From: Proteiniphilum sp. UBA4977
GTDB taxonomy: Bacteria; Bacteroidota; Bacteroidia; Bacteroidales; Dysgonomonadaceae
Reading direction: 5' to 3'
Assembly: GCA_002398565.1 (NCBI GenBank)
Contig: DGZP01000119.1
Coordinates: forward strand, 1-43,562
DNA: 43,562 bases
The notes under the pieces are model-generated. The model searched no databases. It was given only the letters and a program-made list of their open reading frames with translations, and was not told the DNA's origin. Shown piece after piece: positions 9,928 through 20,010 of the stretch. Numbering within the stretch: position 1 is the stretch's first letter; every line of letters starts with the position of its first letter. A program made the translations under genes and the position numbers.

Positions 9928-11691
9928 CTACCAGCCTTTATTTTGAATAAGGGAATTATATTTCAGTATATCATTGTATGGAAGCGGTCCATAGATCATG
10001 AAAGAATTATCGTATTTGCGATCTTCCACTTGAACAATGGTATAGTTCGAATCGCTGATATTTATTCCCTTTGCCGATTCTGTCAAGTCTTCTTTCCAAC
10101 GCCTCAGATCCCAAAACCGGAAACCTTCGAAACAGAGCTCAATCCTTCGTTCATTACGGATTAACTCTCTCATCTCCTCTTTGGTGGAGACAGAAGCCAG
10201 ATATAAATCAGGTTGATTAATTCCTGCACGCTTACGAATTGCTCTTATCACATCTTTTGAAGAATATGAGTGCGCACCGACCCCATCGGGACCCCACGCT
10301 TCATTAGCCGCTTCGGCATAAATAAGAAACAATTCAGTGTAACGCATGTGAACACTATAATGGTCTTTAGATATCCGTGCCACAGGGTCTAAATTCACAT
10401 CTTCTCTTAGTAACTTGCGAATATAATAGCCTGTACGTGTCGATTGCGAAATAGAATCTTTCGCATTGATCCCGCCTCCTGCTCCAGTTTGTATATTTTC
10501 CCCTTTCAGAACACTATTATTATGTAAAATATACAATGATAAACGCGGGTCTCTGTTTACATAAGGCTTTTCCTGATCGAAAAGGCTTTCTGGATCGGTG
10601 ATGGGAAATCCGCTCGCCATAGGAAAGGCATCTACTAAATTCTGGGTTGGATTGACATCACCTTGTCCGTACAAGGAGGGAGGGAAAAGCCTGGTTTCCA
10701 ACGATAGAGAAGAGTATTTTGCATTTCGCCAAAGCGCTTCTTTTTGATCCTTACCTTTCGACATATCGATCGCGTCTATAAAACTACCATTGTAAAAACG
10801 ATGGCCATTCGGATCAAGTCCTGATATTCCTCCAATCTTATCCAACACCTCTGCAGCATAATTTGCCGCCTTTTCCCATAAAACAATATCTCCTGCTGAA
10901 AAAGCAGGGCTTGCTTCCAATAATGCAACACGAGCTTTAAGGGCTTTTATTATTTTTCCGCTGATACGATGGACAATATCTTTCCCAAAAACGAGGTTAT
11001 AGTTTGCAACACTTTTAATATCTTCTAATCCTTCAGGAAGTTCGCTTAGGGAACTAATATCCCCATAATCATCCATCGTGAGATATTCCAATGCTTTATC
11101 GAAATCAGCATAAATCTGATCAACAGATTCTCTGAAGCTTGCTCTTGGAATATTAAAATTGCCGTCTGATTCAATAAAATTATTATAAAGCGGAATTCCC
11201 AACAACTCCCCGCCACCTCCTATGCCTCCGGTTGTAACCAATAGGTAATATTCAAAAAGCCCCCTTAATGCATACGCTTCACCTCTAAGGCGTACTTTAT
11301 ACAACCTGTTTAATTCACTGTCAGTCCATTTCCAGGTAACTGTGTCTATGACAGAAATAAACTTATTAAGATAAAATATCGCAGAAATTGAGCTATCCCA
11401 CAAACTTGCCGGATTGTATTGTGCAGACCATTGTCCCGTGGCCATTCGGCGATATCCATTCGATTCATCGTTACTAACCGCATCGTCTGTGGCTAAATCA
11501 TTAAAGGATAATCCATTTGTAGGTAGTTTAATATATGCAGTCATCAACAAACCTTCCGCAAAAGCTGGATTTTGATAAATTCTGTCCATTGTCCCTAAGT
11601 TCTCATCCTCTGGTTCAAATATATTCTCACAGGAGATAAATTGAATTGATAAAATCAATATGATGAATAAGTATGCTTTATTATGTTTCAT
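9928..11691 (-). CDS. SusD/RagB family lipoprotein (SusD-2)
   Basis: Surface glycan-binding lid protein of the second SusC/SusD pair, 587 residues. Lipobox Cys21 (IQFISC). The N-terminal SusD-like region includes RLRGEAYALRGLFEYYLL. The C-terminal RagB/SusD part includes HYSVHMRYTELFLIYAEAAN and the end motif IRNERRIELCFEGFRFWDLR. Family knowledge: SusD closes over the matching SusC barrel to deliver oligosaccharide. It starts 13 bp after SusC-2 and is clearly its partner. Compared with SusD-1 the sequence is quite different, so the two pairs probably take different glycan fragments. Confidence 0.95.
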   Translation of the reverse strand: MKHNKAYLFIILILSIQFISCENIFEPEDENLGTMDRIYQNPAFAEGLLMTAYIKLPTNGLSFNDLATDDAVSNDESNGYRRMATGQWSAQYNPASLWDSSISAIFYLNKFISVIDTVTWKWTDSELNRLYKVRLRGEAYALRGLFEYYLLVTTGGIGGGGELLGIPLYNNFIESDGNFNIPRASFRESVDQIYADFDKALEYLTMDDYGDISSLSELPEGLEDIKSVANYNLVFGKDIVHRISGKIIKALKARVALLEASPAFSAGDIVLWEKAANYAAEVLDKIGGISGLDPNGHRFYNGSFIDAIDMSKGKDQKEALWRNAKYSSLSLETRLFPPSLYGQGDVNPTQNLVDAFPMASGFPITDPESLFDQEKPYVNRDPRLSLYILHNNSVLKGENIQTGAGGGINAKDSISQSTRTGYYIRKLLREDVNLDPVARISKDHYSVHMRYTELFLIYAEAANEAWGPDGVGAHSYSSKDVIRAIRKRAGINQPDLYLASVSTKEEMRELIRNERRIELCFEGFRFWDLRRWKEDLTESAKGINISDSNYTIVQVEDRKYDNSFMIYGPLPYNDILKYNSLIQNKGW

Positions 11692-11704
11692 GATCGTTCT
11701 TGAT

Positions 11705-14548
11705 TTAAAATATTATTTTCATACCTAACGAGAATGATCTGTAGTTAGGTTCACTACCTATTCTTAACTCTTTTATATCTCTATATTTAGAAATAGTCAG
11801 CAGATTAGAAGCTGCAAAATAAAAATTCAGGCCTTTCATAAACAGTGATTCCGCTATTCTAGAAGGAAATTGATAAGTCAGCTGTACTCTTTGCAAGGTA
11901 AAATAATCATCTTTGTAAAGCCAGAAAGTTGAATTGTGATAGTTATTTGTACTTTCCATTGTCGTTAGGCGCGGATAAGTTGCCGTTGCTTTAGTTTCTT
12001 CTGTCCAACGCCCCAATAGGTAATCTGAATATTTCTTGTCTCCATCTGTCCGGTAATAGCTGCCATTAATATATGAATCAGCCCCAAGCTGCCCATTACC
12101 AATAGTAAATAATGAAATATTCTTATAAGACAACAGTAGATTCAACCCGTAAGAGAACGGGGCCTGTGCGCGTCCGATTGGAACTTCATCATCTTCGTTC
12201 ACAACTCCATCGTTATTTTGGTCAACATACTTTATATCACCCGGCTTCACAGTCCCGAACGCCTGGAATGCATGATTAGAAATATCATTTTCATCCGCGA
12301 AGAACCCCTCGGCTTCCAATCCGAAGATAGCATCAACCGGATGGCCTTTACGATACTGATAATCGTTGGCGTATATTTCATCTTTTTTCCTCACGTCAGA
12401 TGTTGTATATAAAGCATTGGCTCCCAAAGCGATCTCCCAATCTTTATATTTGTGATTAAAGGACAATCCGACTTCAGCTCCCCTGTAAGCATTTTCTCCA
12501 AAATTTACATACGGTACGAAATTCGAATAAAAACTGGGAAACATTGCTTTAAAAAAAGTGACCTGATCTGAATAGTAGCTGTAAAAAACATTTGCTTCCA
12601 ATCCGAGTATCCGGTTGAAGAAGAGGCCTTCGATACCTAAATTCAAGTCCTTTCGCTTTTCAAAACCTAAATTTTTATTACTACCGTAAAGAGACCTCAC
12701 CCCTTGTTGCATCCATGCTTTTTCTTGCCAGGAATAACTTCCACTGTATTCGTATGGATTAATATGGAAATAGAAACCATTTATCCCGGCATCGCTGTTG
12801 ATGATGCCTCCGGTTAATTTAATCTTTAAATAATCGATTGAATTCAGTGGTGTAATAAAATCCTCCGAACTGATCAGCCAGGCAAACCCGAAAGTTGGCG
12901 AAAAAGCATTTCTGGAACCTTCGGCTAATTTCACCGAATGCGTATAAGCACTGCTAAAGTCAAATATATACTTTTGATTATAAATATAATTTAGCCGCAA
13001 CCCTAAATTGGAGTTTTTGTTACTCTGATAATCTTCCGCAACCTTATATAGATTACCCATTCCCAACAATGAAGCAGATAGCTGATGGCGTTCATTCAAT
13101 GTTCTTTTATAATCAAACATACCATAGAAGCCTATCTTTCGTTGATAACTGGCATCTCTAATTTTTTGGACTCCAGGCTTCGTGTCATTACCATATTTTG
13201 AAAGTTCTACAATTGTATCTCCTTCCCATTTTTTCGCTTCGTATACTGCATAAGTATTCTCTATATACTGATCATAGAGTGACAAGTAATCAAAACTGAA
13301 ATTGGTATGAAAAGATAAGCCCTCTAATACTTTATTTAAATCAACCTTAATCCTGTTATTGAAAGAAAGATAATTTTGTACATTTACGTTTTCTCCACCA
13401 AAATAGGTGTCGGCAATCGGGTTGGTTAAATAATTTTGTGTTCCACCAAGGATGTATTTTCCATCTACATCGTTTCTGCGGGATGACAACAAAGTTTCTC
13501 TCAATTCCCGGCTTATGTTGTCTATAGGAAGCAGCGGCGTGAATAAATTGGGCTTCAGCGTTGCAGCCCCGGCCCAATAATCTGAAATGGACTCTTTCTC
13601 ATTTGTTATTACGGCAACGGCATCTATGGCCCCTGTAATAAAGGAATTTACTTTCAAATCTACATTGCCTCTGATATTAAACCTGTTCATTTGATTCTTC
13701 TTCCCTTCACCAAAATTTAATATGCTTCCAATCTGTTCCCAACCGACATTTGAATAGTAAGTTGCCACATTATTACCTCCAGAAAATTCAGCCATCGTTT
13801 TGAAAAACGGTTTGAATGACCTGAGATATTCCCGAGAATAATAATCAACATCGGGATACATGTATAAATTGCTTCCACTACGGTATTTAGCTATCAATTC
13901 GTCGTCATACAATTTTGACAAGCCATCATTCTGACGTGCTTCATTATACAAAGTCATATAATCAGCCGATGATAAATAATTGGGTAGTATTGAGGGTGTC
14001 GAAATACCGTAATAACCGGTGACGTTAATCTGTTTTTTTCTGGCATTGCCTCTTTTTGTAGTGATCTGAACCACTCCATTTACAGCTGCACTACCATATA
14101 GTACCGACGAATTGATATCTTTCAATACAGTTACCTGTTCTACTTCAGCAAAGTTGATTGTCGATATATCCCGCGGCAAACCATCAACTATAAATAAAGT
14201 ATTACCAATACCCCGTATATTGCTAAAACCCAGTAAGCCGGGAATGCGCGCAAGCATCGCATCAGAAGTAAATTGAACATTGTCATTTTTTAATATTGGT
14301 TCTGAATTAATAAAACTTACCGATCCTACAATATTTTCGCGCCTTATTTTTCCAAAAGCAATATTTACAGTATCATTTAGGATATCATTCGTAGGAATAG
14401 CTGTTCCATTGACAGGTAAAAATTGAACTTCATTCACCTGTTCAGTAATATTGATTGTTTTTTCGGCAAATGCCTCTTCGTAAAAAAATAAGGTTATAGA
14501 GACGAACAAGGCTAATGCTTTGAAATATTTATTATTCATTTTTCGCAA
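11705..14548 (-). CDS. SusC/RagA family TonB-dependent transporter without regulatory domains (SusC-2)
   Basis: Outer-membrane TonB-dependent barrel of 947 residues, notably shorter than SusC-1. Signal peptide near residues 1-28 (ALFVSITLFFYEEAFA). Neither the STN domain nor the carboxypeptidase-regulatory-like domain is present; a 45-residue linker leads straight to DTVNIAFGKIRRENIVGSVS, the counterpart of the usual 'VVVGYG' TonB-box and plug start. The plug continues through FIVDGLPRDIS, EVEQVTVLKDINSSVLYGS and NGVVQITTKRGN. The barrel ends in FSLGMKIIF, with the terminal Phe needed for outer-membrane assembly. It lies 21 bp after SusD-1. Lacking an STN domain, it should import but not signal to FecR. 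Confidence 0.93.
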   Translation of the reverse strand: MRKMNNKYFKALALFVSITLFFYEEAFAEKTINITEQVNEVQFLPVNGTAIPTNDILNDTVNIAFGKIRRENIVGSVSFINSEPILKNDNVQFTSDAMLARIPGLLGFSNIRGIGNTLFIVDGLPRDISTINFAEVEQVTVLKDINSSVLYGSAAVNGVVQITTKRGNARKKQINVTGYYGISTPSILPNYLSSADYMTLYNEARQNDGLSKLYDDELIAKYRSGSNLYMYPDVDYYSREYLRSFKPFFKTMAEFSGGNNVATYYSNVGWEQIGSILNFGEGKKNQMNRFNIRGNVDLKVNSFITGAIDAVAVITNEKESISDYWAGAATLKPNLFTPLLPIDNISRELRETLLSSRRNDVDGKYILGGTQNYLTNPIADTYFGGENVNVQNYLSFNNRIKVDLNKVLEGLSFHTNFSFDYLSLYDQYIENTYAVYEAKKWEGDTIVELSKYGNDTKPGVQKIRDASYQRKIGFYGMFDYKRTLNERHQLSASLLGMGNLYKVAEDYQSNKNSNLGLRLNYIYNQKYIFDFSSAYTHSVKLAEGSRNAFSPTFGFAWLISSEDFITPLNSIDYLKIKLTGGIINSDAGINGFYFHINPYEYSGSYSWQEKAWMQQGVRSLYGSNKNLGFEKRKDLNLGIEGLFFNRILGLEANVFYSYYSDQVTFFKAMFPSFYSNFVPYVNFGENAYRGAEVGLSFNHKYKDWEIALGANALYTTSDVRKKDEIYANDYQYRKGHPVDAIFGLEAEGFFADENDISNHAFQAFGTVKPGDIKYVDQNNDGVVNEDDEVPIGRAQAPFSYGLNLLLSYKNISLFTIGNGQLGADSYINGSYYRTDGDKKYSDYLLGRWTEETKATATYPRLTTMESTNNYHNSTFWLYKDDYFTLQRVQLTYQFPSRIAESLFMKGLNFYFAASNLLTISKYRDIKELRIGSEPNYRSFSLGMKIIF

Positions 14549-14569
14549 TTTTAAATAATTATATTAGAA

Positions 14570-16345
14570 TCACCACCCCGGATTCTGAGGAAATTCAGGA
14601 TATAAGTTAGTGTTTGAAAGCGGTAATGGCAACCAGTTGTGTTTTTTTTCAACAATCCTGGTAATAATAATCCTTTCTTGTAAATTGATAGGTTTGCCAT
14701 CTATCCCACGATCAAAATCAATAGCCGTTTTTTCTCTATATTCCATCTCACCGTTTAAGTTCCATCTGCGAAGATCACAAAAACGATGAGCTTCATAAGC
14801 TAACTCTACAGCACGTTCACGAATAATCTCTCCCATAAACGCCTCTTTAGTTGCAGTATATTTTGAAACGAGATTCGGAAGTTGCGCCCTGTTTCTAATC
14901 CTGTTCACAGCGCTTTCGGCCGTAAGGCTTAAAACGGTGGAACTGGAAGCGGCGGAGCCATATCCTTGTAATACAGCCTCGGCATACATTAAATATACAT
15001 CTGCAAGACGTAGATAGGGGACATACGCCTGAAAATTATTCCATCCCTTGTCCCAAGGATTGCATCCTATAGGCGAAAACCTTTTATAATAATAACCGGA
15101 AATACTTCCACCTGTTGTTGCCCGATGAAATCCTCCGTTGTATAATTGGGCAAAGCGATTATTTCCACCAGCAGTACTTTTAACCATCTGATCACCGTCA
15201 ACAATAATGTCCGAATAAAAGCGCGGCTCACGCCCTACCCACGGATCATTTGGGTTATAACCTGACTCGGGGTCCCCGATCGGCAATCCGTTTGCCATCG
15301 CATAATTTTTAACGAAGTTATGTGCAGGAACCTCAACTCCGGCATATCCTCCTCCAAACTGTGTGGGTAGAGTTCCACAAACGGTTGACCAACGCACTCT
15401 GCCCCGGTCATATACGGTCGGATTCATAATTACTTCCGTACCACCTGAATTTTTCGTATTACTGGGAGACCACACCCAGAAATTATCGGTCCAGTTATTC
15501 CAACTTTGTAATTTATACACTCCTGTTTTATCACAAAGATCTATCGCTTTTCCAAAAACATCTGCCGCCTGTTTACACAGTTCAGCATCGTAGGAATTAT
15601 GTCCAGTGGACTCCTCATTCATCATTGGGCTTGCGGCATACAATAGATCTTTGCCCAAGTAACCCAACGCATGAATTTTATTAATACGCTGACGATTGTC
15701 TCCCAACGTTCTTTTTCCAACAACAGTTTGGTCCCAGTCAAGTGGCAATAATTCTGCCGCAGCCTCAAAATCTTGAGCAGCCTTTAATGCTGTTTCCCTG
15801 TAACTTAATCTGGGTAACTTTAAATCATCCGCTGAAGACAAGAATTTATCGATATAGGGCAATCCACCCCAATAGCGCATTAATTCAAAATGGAACCATC
15901 CACGGAAAAATAAACATTGCCCTTTGATGAGGTCTTTTTCCTCTTGGGTTGCATCGGTCAATAAATCAAGTTTGCTTAGTCCCAAGTTAGCTTTCCGGAT
16001 GCCATACCAACACAACGGCCATACTCTCTTATTTTTAGGATTTAAGCCTGTATCAGCAGTTCTCCCCATAAACGGGCGATCCTGAGCCCAATAGTTTCCT
16101 AAATCAAATGCATAAGGGTTGTTATATAATGTTTCGTCGGCAAACAGATATGCATTCCATGCCCCTACTTTGTTATAATCAGTAATGCAATTGTACAGCT
16201 CTTCCACAAATCCCTGGAAACTTATAAAATTTCTGAAAGCATCATTTTCCTCAATATCAGATTGAGGAGCTTTGTCAAGGTAACTTTCACAGGAAGTGAT
16301 CAATATCAAAAATATGAATAGTGGTATATAGATTGTTTTTTTCAT
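14570..16345 (-). CDS. SusD/RagB family lipoprotein (SusD-1)
   Basis: Surface glycan-binding protein of 591 residues partnered with SusC-1, whose stop lies 11 bp upstream. Lipobox Cys19 (LILITSC) followed by ESYLDKAPQSDI, the classic mature SusD start. Characteristic segments are KGQCLFFRGWFHFELMRYWG, YVPYLRLADVYLMYAEAVLQ and IIRERAVELAYEAHRFCDLR. The C-terminus (LPLPLSNTNLYPEFPQNPGW) is also typical. The family role is capture of glycan and lid closure over the TonB-dependent pore. Length is usual for the family and nothing is broken. Confidence 0.95.
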   Translation of the reverse strand: MKKTIYIPLFIFLILITSCESYLDKAPQSDIEENDAFRNFISFQGFVEELYNCITDYNKVGAWNAYLFADETLYNNPYAFDLGNYWAQDRPFMGRTADTGLNPKNKRVWPLCWYGIRKANLGLSKLDLLTDATQEEKDLIKGQCLFFRGWFHFELMRYWGGLPYIDKFLSSADDLKLPRLSYRETALKAAQDFEAAAELLPLDWDQTVVGKRTLGDNRQRINKIHALGYLGKDLLYAASPMMNEESTGHNSYDAELCKQAADVFGKAIDLCDKTGVYKLQSWNNWTDNFWVWSPSNTKNSGGTEVIMNPTVYDRGRVRWSTVCGTLPTQFGGGYAGVEVPAHNFVKNYAMANGLPIGDPESGYNPNDPWVGREPRFYSDIIVDGDQMVKSTAGGNNRFAQLYNGGFHRATTGGSISGYYYKRFSPIGCNPWDKGWNNFQAYVPYLRLADVYLMYAEAVLQGYGSAASSSTVLSLTAESAVNRIRNRAQLPNLVSKYTATKEAFMGEIIRERAVELAYEAHRFCDLRRWNLNGEMEYREKTAIDFDRGIDGKPINLQERIIITRIVEKKHNWLPLPLSNTNLYPEFPQNPGW

Positions 16346-16356
16346 CTCGCTTGTTT

Positions 16357-19300
16357 TTAAAATGTTAGGTTAATACCAAAATTTATTCTTTTAACTGTAG
16401 GATAAGCACCTGTATTTGCAGATCCTCCAGACCATGCAGCCTCCCTGTCATCAGGAAGTTTTGACCAAAAAAACAAATTATCTCCATTCACATACAACCT
16501 AAGAGAGGTTATTCCCGTATTTTCAAGCCATCTATTTTCATTTCTGTTAAAAAGATAAGCCAATTCAACTGTTTTAAGACGGATATAAGAGGCATCATAT
16601 AAATAATAATCTCCGATATTCTCTCCCTGCGTCTTCCATCTGGGCAGAAAAGAGGTAGCATTTTGATTCTCTTTTGACCAATAATCCCTTACATGATCAA
16701 AAACCACGTTTGTGTTTGCTGCAAAATTCATTAAAGGTATCACGCGCGATACATTTGTCACGCCATACAGCTGCGCCATTACGCTAAAATTCTTATATTC
16801 AAAACCCAGTGAACCATTAAAAGTGTTTTGAGGCACCTCGGAGTAACCATAAGGAACGGCGTCAAAACTATTGATAACTCCATCAGCGTTAAAATCGAGC
16901 AGATCATAATATCCGGGGAGCATAGCTAAATCATTTGTCTCTGTTTGAACACTCGCGTACACTTCATCCCAGTTATTGTAAAATCCGGTATTTAACTGCG
17001 TTTTTATTTGGCCTATGGGGAATCCCTGCTTTTTTTGGTAATCGGGAAACAATACCGGATCATCTGCAAATTTAATTTCATTTTTCGCATGAGTCAAAGC
17101 GAATGATGACCACAAGTACAACTCACGGAATCGTTTATTAAACTTTAGCTCCAGTTCGTAACCGCCCGAATTTACCTGTCCAACATTTGCGGGAGCAGGT
17201 GTAGCACCAAAAAAATCAGGAATGCTTCTACCGCCCCCTGCAAGTAAAATATCAGTCCTTTTTTCTTTGAAATACTCAAAGTTAACAGTAACTAGATTAT
17301 CTAACAGCCCTACTTCAGCTCCGTAGTTCTGCTTTTGAGCTTTTTCCCAGTGAATATCAGGATTCCCAACGGCCAATTCTTTATACCACAAATAAGGGCT
17401 TGTACTCGATATATTATCAACCAGTCTCGAAGCTCCTCCGTATGAATACCTAGTGGAATATAACCATCTGGGGGCGTTTACCCTGTCGTCACCCACATAT
17501 CCCAAGCTATAGCGTAATTTCAGCTTGTTCATCCAATCTATATCGAAAAACTTTTCACTCGAGATATTCCATCCAATACCTATCGAGGGGAAGAAATCAA
17601 ATCTATATTTTGGGCCGAATTGCTCTGAACCGTTATATGCACCATTTATCTCCAGTAAATAACGGGTGTCATAATCGTAGGTAGTCCTAAATGCCCAATC
17701 TTCACGGTAATTTTTAAACATATCCCCGCTTGCATATTCGTCTCTCGTAAAAACTCCCATGGCAGTTATATTATGCAGTCCGAATTGCCGTAAGTAGTTT
17801 AATTGAATTTGGTACTTCAATCTTCGGGTTACTCTAGAGCCTATGCTTTCAGGACGAATTGTCCAGGGTTGCTGAACCCAGTCATACTTATATAATCCTC
17901 CAATAGGATAATAGGTGGTATATTCACTTGGATCCTGATCGGGTCCGGTATATAACATCGGATTGATAACTGCAAAAGGTGTATTGCTCGTATCCATAAG
18001 AGGCCATACTGAATTCGTAGAATCATATATTCCTCCTTCACCTGTGATGGCATTGTCATAGTTTAATACAGCCTTTGTACTTAATCCCTTTGTAATAAAA
18101 TCGAGCTTTTGGATTAATTCAACATCAATATTCAGTTGTGTCCGCCTTAGTTTTCTAACTCCTACATTGTTAACTACCGACACAGGATTATACAGGTTTC
18201 CTACCAATGGTGTCCATCCCCAACGACCATCGGGATACTGAGGTAAAAACACATCGGGGGGCATAAAATAAATGGACTGCCACATCAGGTAGTCATGACT
18301 ACCTTCTGTACCATTATAATTTGAATTTTTTTGGCTGTAATACCCGGAGAGGTTCATTTTCATATTGGTGGTTTTGGTAACCTGAAAATCGAGGTTGCTC
18401 CTGAAATTAAAACGATCAAAATTATAATTGGGATTGTATCCTTTATGATTGTCATAGTCCTTAAACATATCTCCTTCGTGAAGATATGCTAATGAACCGA
18501 AGTAGCGAACAAATTTATTTCCGCCAGAAGCACTTATTGTGGCCTTATGGGAAAATCCGACATCTTTAAACATCGCTTTTTCCCAATCTACATTCGGATA
18601 TATCATCTCGTAATCCTTTGGCCGCGGTGATTTATATCGGGTTGAAATTTCATACGGAATATAATCCAACCATGAAGGTTCATTTAGTGGTGTTTCACGT
18701 TCAATAGCTAAATTTCTCATCTGTATTGCATCAAAAGATTCTAATGTTTCAGGCACTTTTGACAACATTTGAGCTGTAGTATTATATGAAAATGAGATGT
18801 TTGTTTTCCCCTCTTCTCCTCTTTTCGTAGTTATCAATATCACTCCATTAGCACCTTTTACGCCAAAAACAGCTGTGGCTGATGCATCCTTTAATATGGA
18901 AATACTTTGAACCTCGCTGACATCTACATTACTCATATCCCTTTCAACGCCATCTACCAGAATCAAAGGTTGCCCTCCGTTCCATGTGTTTTGACCGCGA
19001 ATAAAAATAGAAGTGGCACTTTCTCCTTTCACTCCACCCGGTTCCCCAGAAGATGTGATTGTCACTAATCCAGGAAGTTGTCCGGATAAAGCTTGCTTAA
19101 AATCGGAGACATACCCTTTTCTTGTTAATTCTTTGGATGATGCTTGGGAAATAGCTCCCACCACGCTCTCTTTTCGTTGTACACCGTATCCCACCGCAAC
19201 AACTTCTTCAAGACCTATGGCCTCTTCTTGCATCGTTACGTTGATCGTGGTTCTGTTTCCAACGGTGATCTCCTGCGGTTGCATGCCGACAAACGAAAAG

Positions 19301-19881
19301 ATGAGAACGGGAGTACCGGGAAGATTGTGCAACATATAATTACCGTCAACATCGGTAGTTGTTCCCATTGCTGTTCCTTTTACCACGATAGTTACTCCCG
19401 GGAGAGGCTCTCCTTGCTCGTCTATCACTGTCCCTTTTATTGTTTTTCCTTGCTGCTGAGACTTTACAGTTAAAAGGGTGGGGGAGGTTGTAGTAACCTG
19501 TTTTTCCAGTCTGTTATTTACGTAAAGAGTGACCTGTTTTGCGATGATCCGGTAATCAAGGCCGGTACCTTTCAATAATTGGGATAAAATAGTCTCTATC
19601 GCTTTATTTTCAACATTAATGGTTACGCTTTTTTTGAGTCTGACCTCCACATCTTCGTTAAATATAAAAACATAACCCGCCTCTTGCTCTATCTTTGTAA
19701 ATGCATCCTTCGTCGACACATTCTCCAGATCCAGAGAGATTTCGTTGTTTTGCGAATAAATGTTCTCCCCCAATGCACAAAATACACACAAAAAGAGGAA
19801 TAGGGTTGAGATCTTCATGATTTTTAGAATCCGATCGTATCTTTTCGGTATAATAATTTTACAGTTAATTTTTTGTTTCAT
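16357..19881 (-). CDS. SusC/RagA family TonB-dependent transducer with STN domain (SusC-1)
   Basis: Outer-membrane importer of 1174 residues with signalling function. A long positively charged lead precedes the signal peptide (MKISTLFLFLCVFCALG...YSQ), as is common in this family. Residues about 47-115 form an STN (secretin/TonB short N-terminal) domain (AFTKIEQEAGYVFIFNEDVE). Residues about 145-225 form the carboxypeptidase-regulatory-like domain (IKGTVIDEQGEPLPGVTIVV). The plug begins at EEVVAVGYGVQRKESVVGA and contains FIRGQNTW and ANGVILITTKRG. The barrel ends RINFGINLTF. STN domains contact FecR-type anti-sigma factors, and the fecR gene is immediately upstream, so this is the likely sensor of the locus. 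A candidate antisense RNA covers its leader. Confidence 0.96.
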   Translation of the reverse strand: MKQKINCKIIIPKRYDRILKIMKISTLFLFLCVFCALGENIYSQNNEISLDLENVSTKDAFTKIEQEAGYVFIFNEDVEVRLKKSVTINVENKAIETILSQLLKGTGLDYRIIAKQVTLYVNNRLEKQVTTTSPTLLTVKSQQQGKTIKGTVIDEQGEPLPGVTIVVKGTAMGTTTDVDGNYMLHNLPGTPVLIFSFVGMQPQEITVGNRTTINVTMQEEAIGLEEVVAVGYGVQRKESVVGAISQASSKELTRKGYVSDFKQALSGQLPGLVTITSSGEPGGVKGESATSIFIRGQNTWNGGQPLILVDGVERDMSNVDVSEVQSISILKDASATAVFGVKGANGVILITTKRGEEGKTNISFSYNTTAQMLSKVPETLESFDAIQMRNLAIERETPLNEPSWLDYIPYEISTRYKSPRPKDYEMIYPNVDWEKAMFKDVGFSHKATISASGGNKFVRYFGSLAYLHEGDMFKDYDNHKGYNPNYNFDRFNFRSNLDFQVTKTTNMKMNLSGYYSQKNSNYNGTEGSHDYLMWQSIYFMPPDVFLPQYPDGRWGWTPLVGNLYNPVSVVNNVGVRKLRRTQLNIDVELIQKLDFITKGLSTKAVLNYDNAITGEGGIYDSTNSVWPLMDTSNTPFAVINPMLYTGPDQDPSEYTTYYPIGGLYKYDWVQQPWTIRPESIGSRVTRRLKYQIQLNYLRQFGLHNITAMGVFTRDEYASGDMFKNYREDWAFRTTYDYDTRYLLEINGAYNGSEQFGPKYRFDFFPSIGIGWNISSEKFFDIDWMNKLKLRYSLGYVGDDRVNAPRWLYSTRYSYGGASRLVDNISSTSPYLWYKELAVGNPDIHWEKAQKQNYGAEVGLLDNLVTVNFEYFKEKRTDILLAGGGRSIPDFFGATPAPANVGQVNSGGYELELKFNKRFRELYLWSSFALTHAKNEIKFADDPVLFPDYQKKQGFPIGQIKTQLNTGFYNNWDEVYASVQTETNDLAMLPGYYDLLDFNADGVINSFDAVPYGYSEVPQNTFNGSLGFEYKNFSVMAQLYGVTNVSRVIPLMNFAANTNVVFDHVRDYWSKENQNATSFLPRWKTQGENIGDYYLYDASYIRLKTVELAYLFNRNENRWLENTGITSLRLYVNGDNLFFWSKLPDDREAAWSGGSANTGAYPTVKRINFGINLTF

Positions 19882-19888
19882 ACATTTG
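19881..19888 (+). promoter_or_regulatory. TAnnTTTG -7 box for an antisense transcript
   Basis: TACATTTG on the + strand matches the Bacteroidota -7 consensus exactly and overlaps the susC-1 start codon (19879-19881 on the other strand). Transcription would begin near 19894. I see no clear TTG at the -33 position. A second exact match, TATCTTTG at 19690-19697, would give a longer RNA. Confidence 0.4.
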
Positions 19889-19893
19889 TATTG

Positions 19894-19980
19894 AATTTTA
19901 GTTTACGAAATAATGAGGATTATCTTGTGAATTAATCTTTCTTTGGTCGAGCGGTGCAGCAACATCGCTCGACTTTTTTT
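19894..19980 (+). ncRNA. Putative antisense small RNA over the susC-1 leader
   Basis: About 85 nt predicted on the + strand, between a TACATTTG box and an intrinsic terminator, and wholly antisense to the 5' leader of susC-1. The placement, opposite the leader of a susC gene that follows a sigma/anti-sigma pair, is the arrangement described for DonS-type repressor RNAs of Bacteroides PULs. The terminator is strong evidence that something is transcribed on this strand; the start point is inferred. Confidence 0.5.
19946..19980 (+). terminator. Intrinsic terminator pointing against the PUL genes
   Basis: GTCGAGCG (19946-19953) pairs perfectly with CGCTCGAC (19966-19973) around a 12-nt loop and is followed by seven T on the + strand. 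On the minus strand the hairpin is followed by CAAAGAAAG, so it cannot serve as an intrinsic terminator for fecR. No + strand gene lies nearby, which is why I link it to an antisense RNA. Confidence 0.75.
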
Positions 19981-20010
19981 ATTCCCGTTTATCCATAGGC
20001 AGAATCTTGT

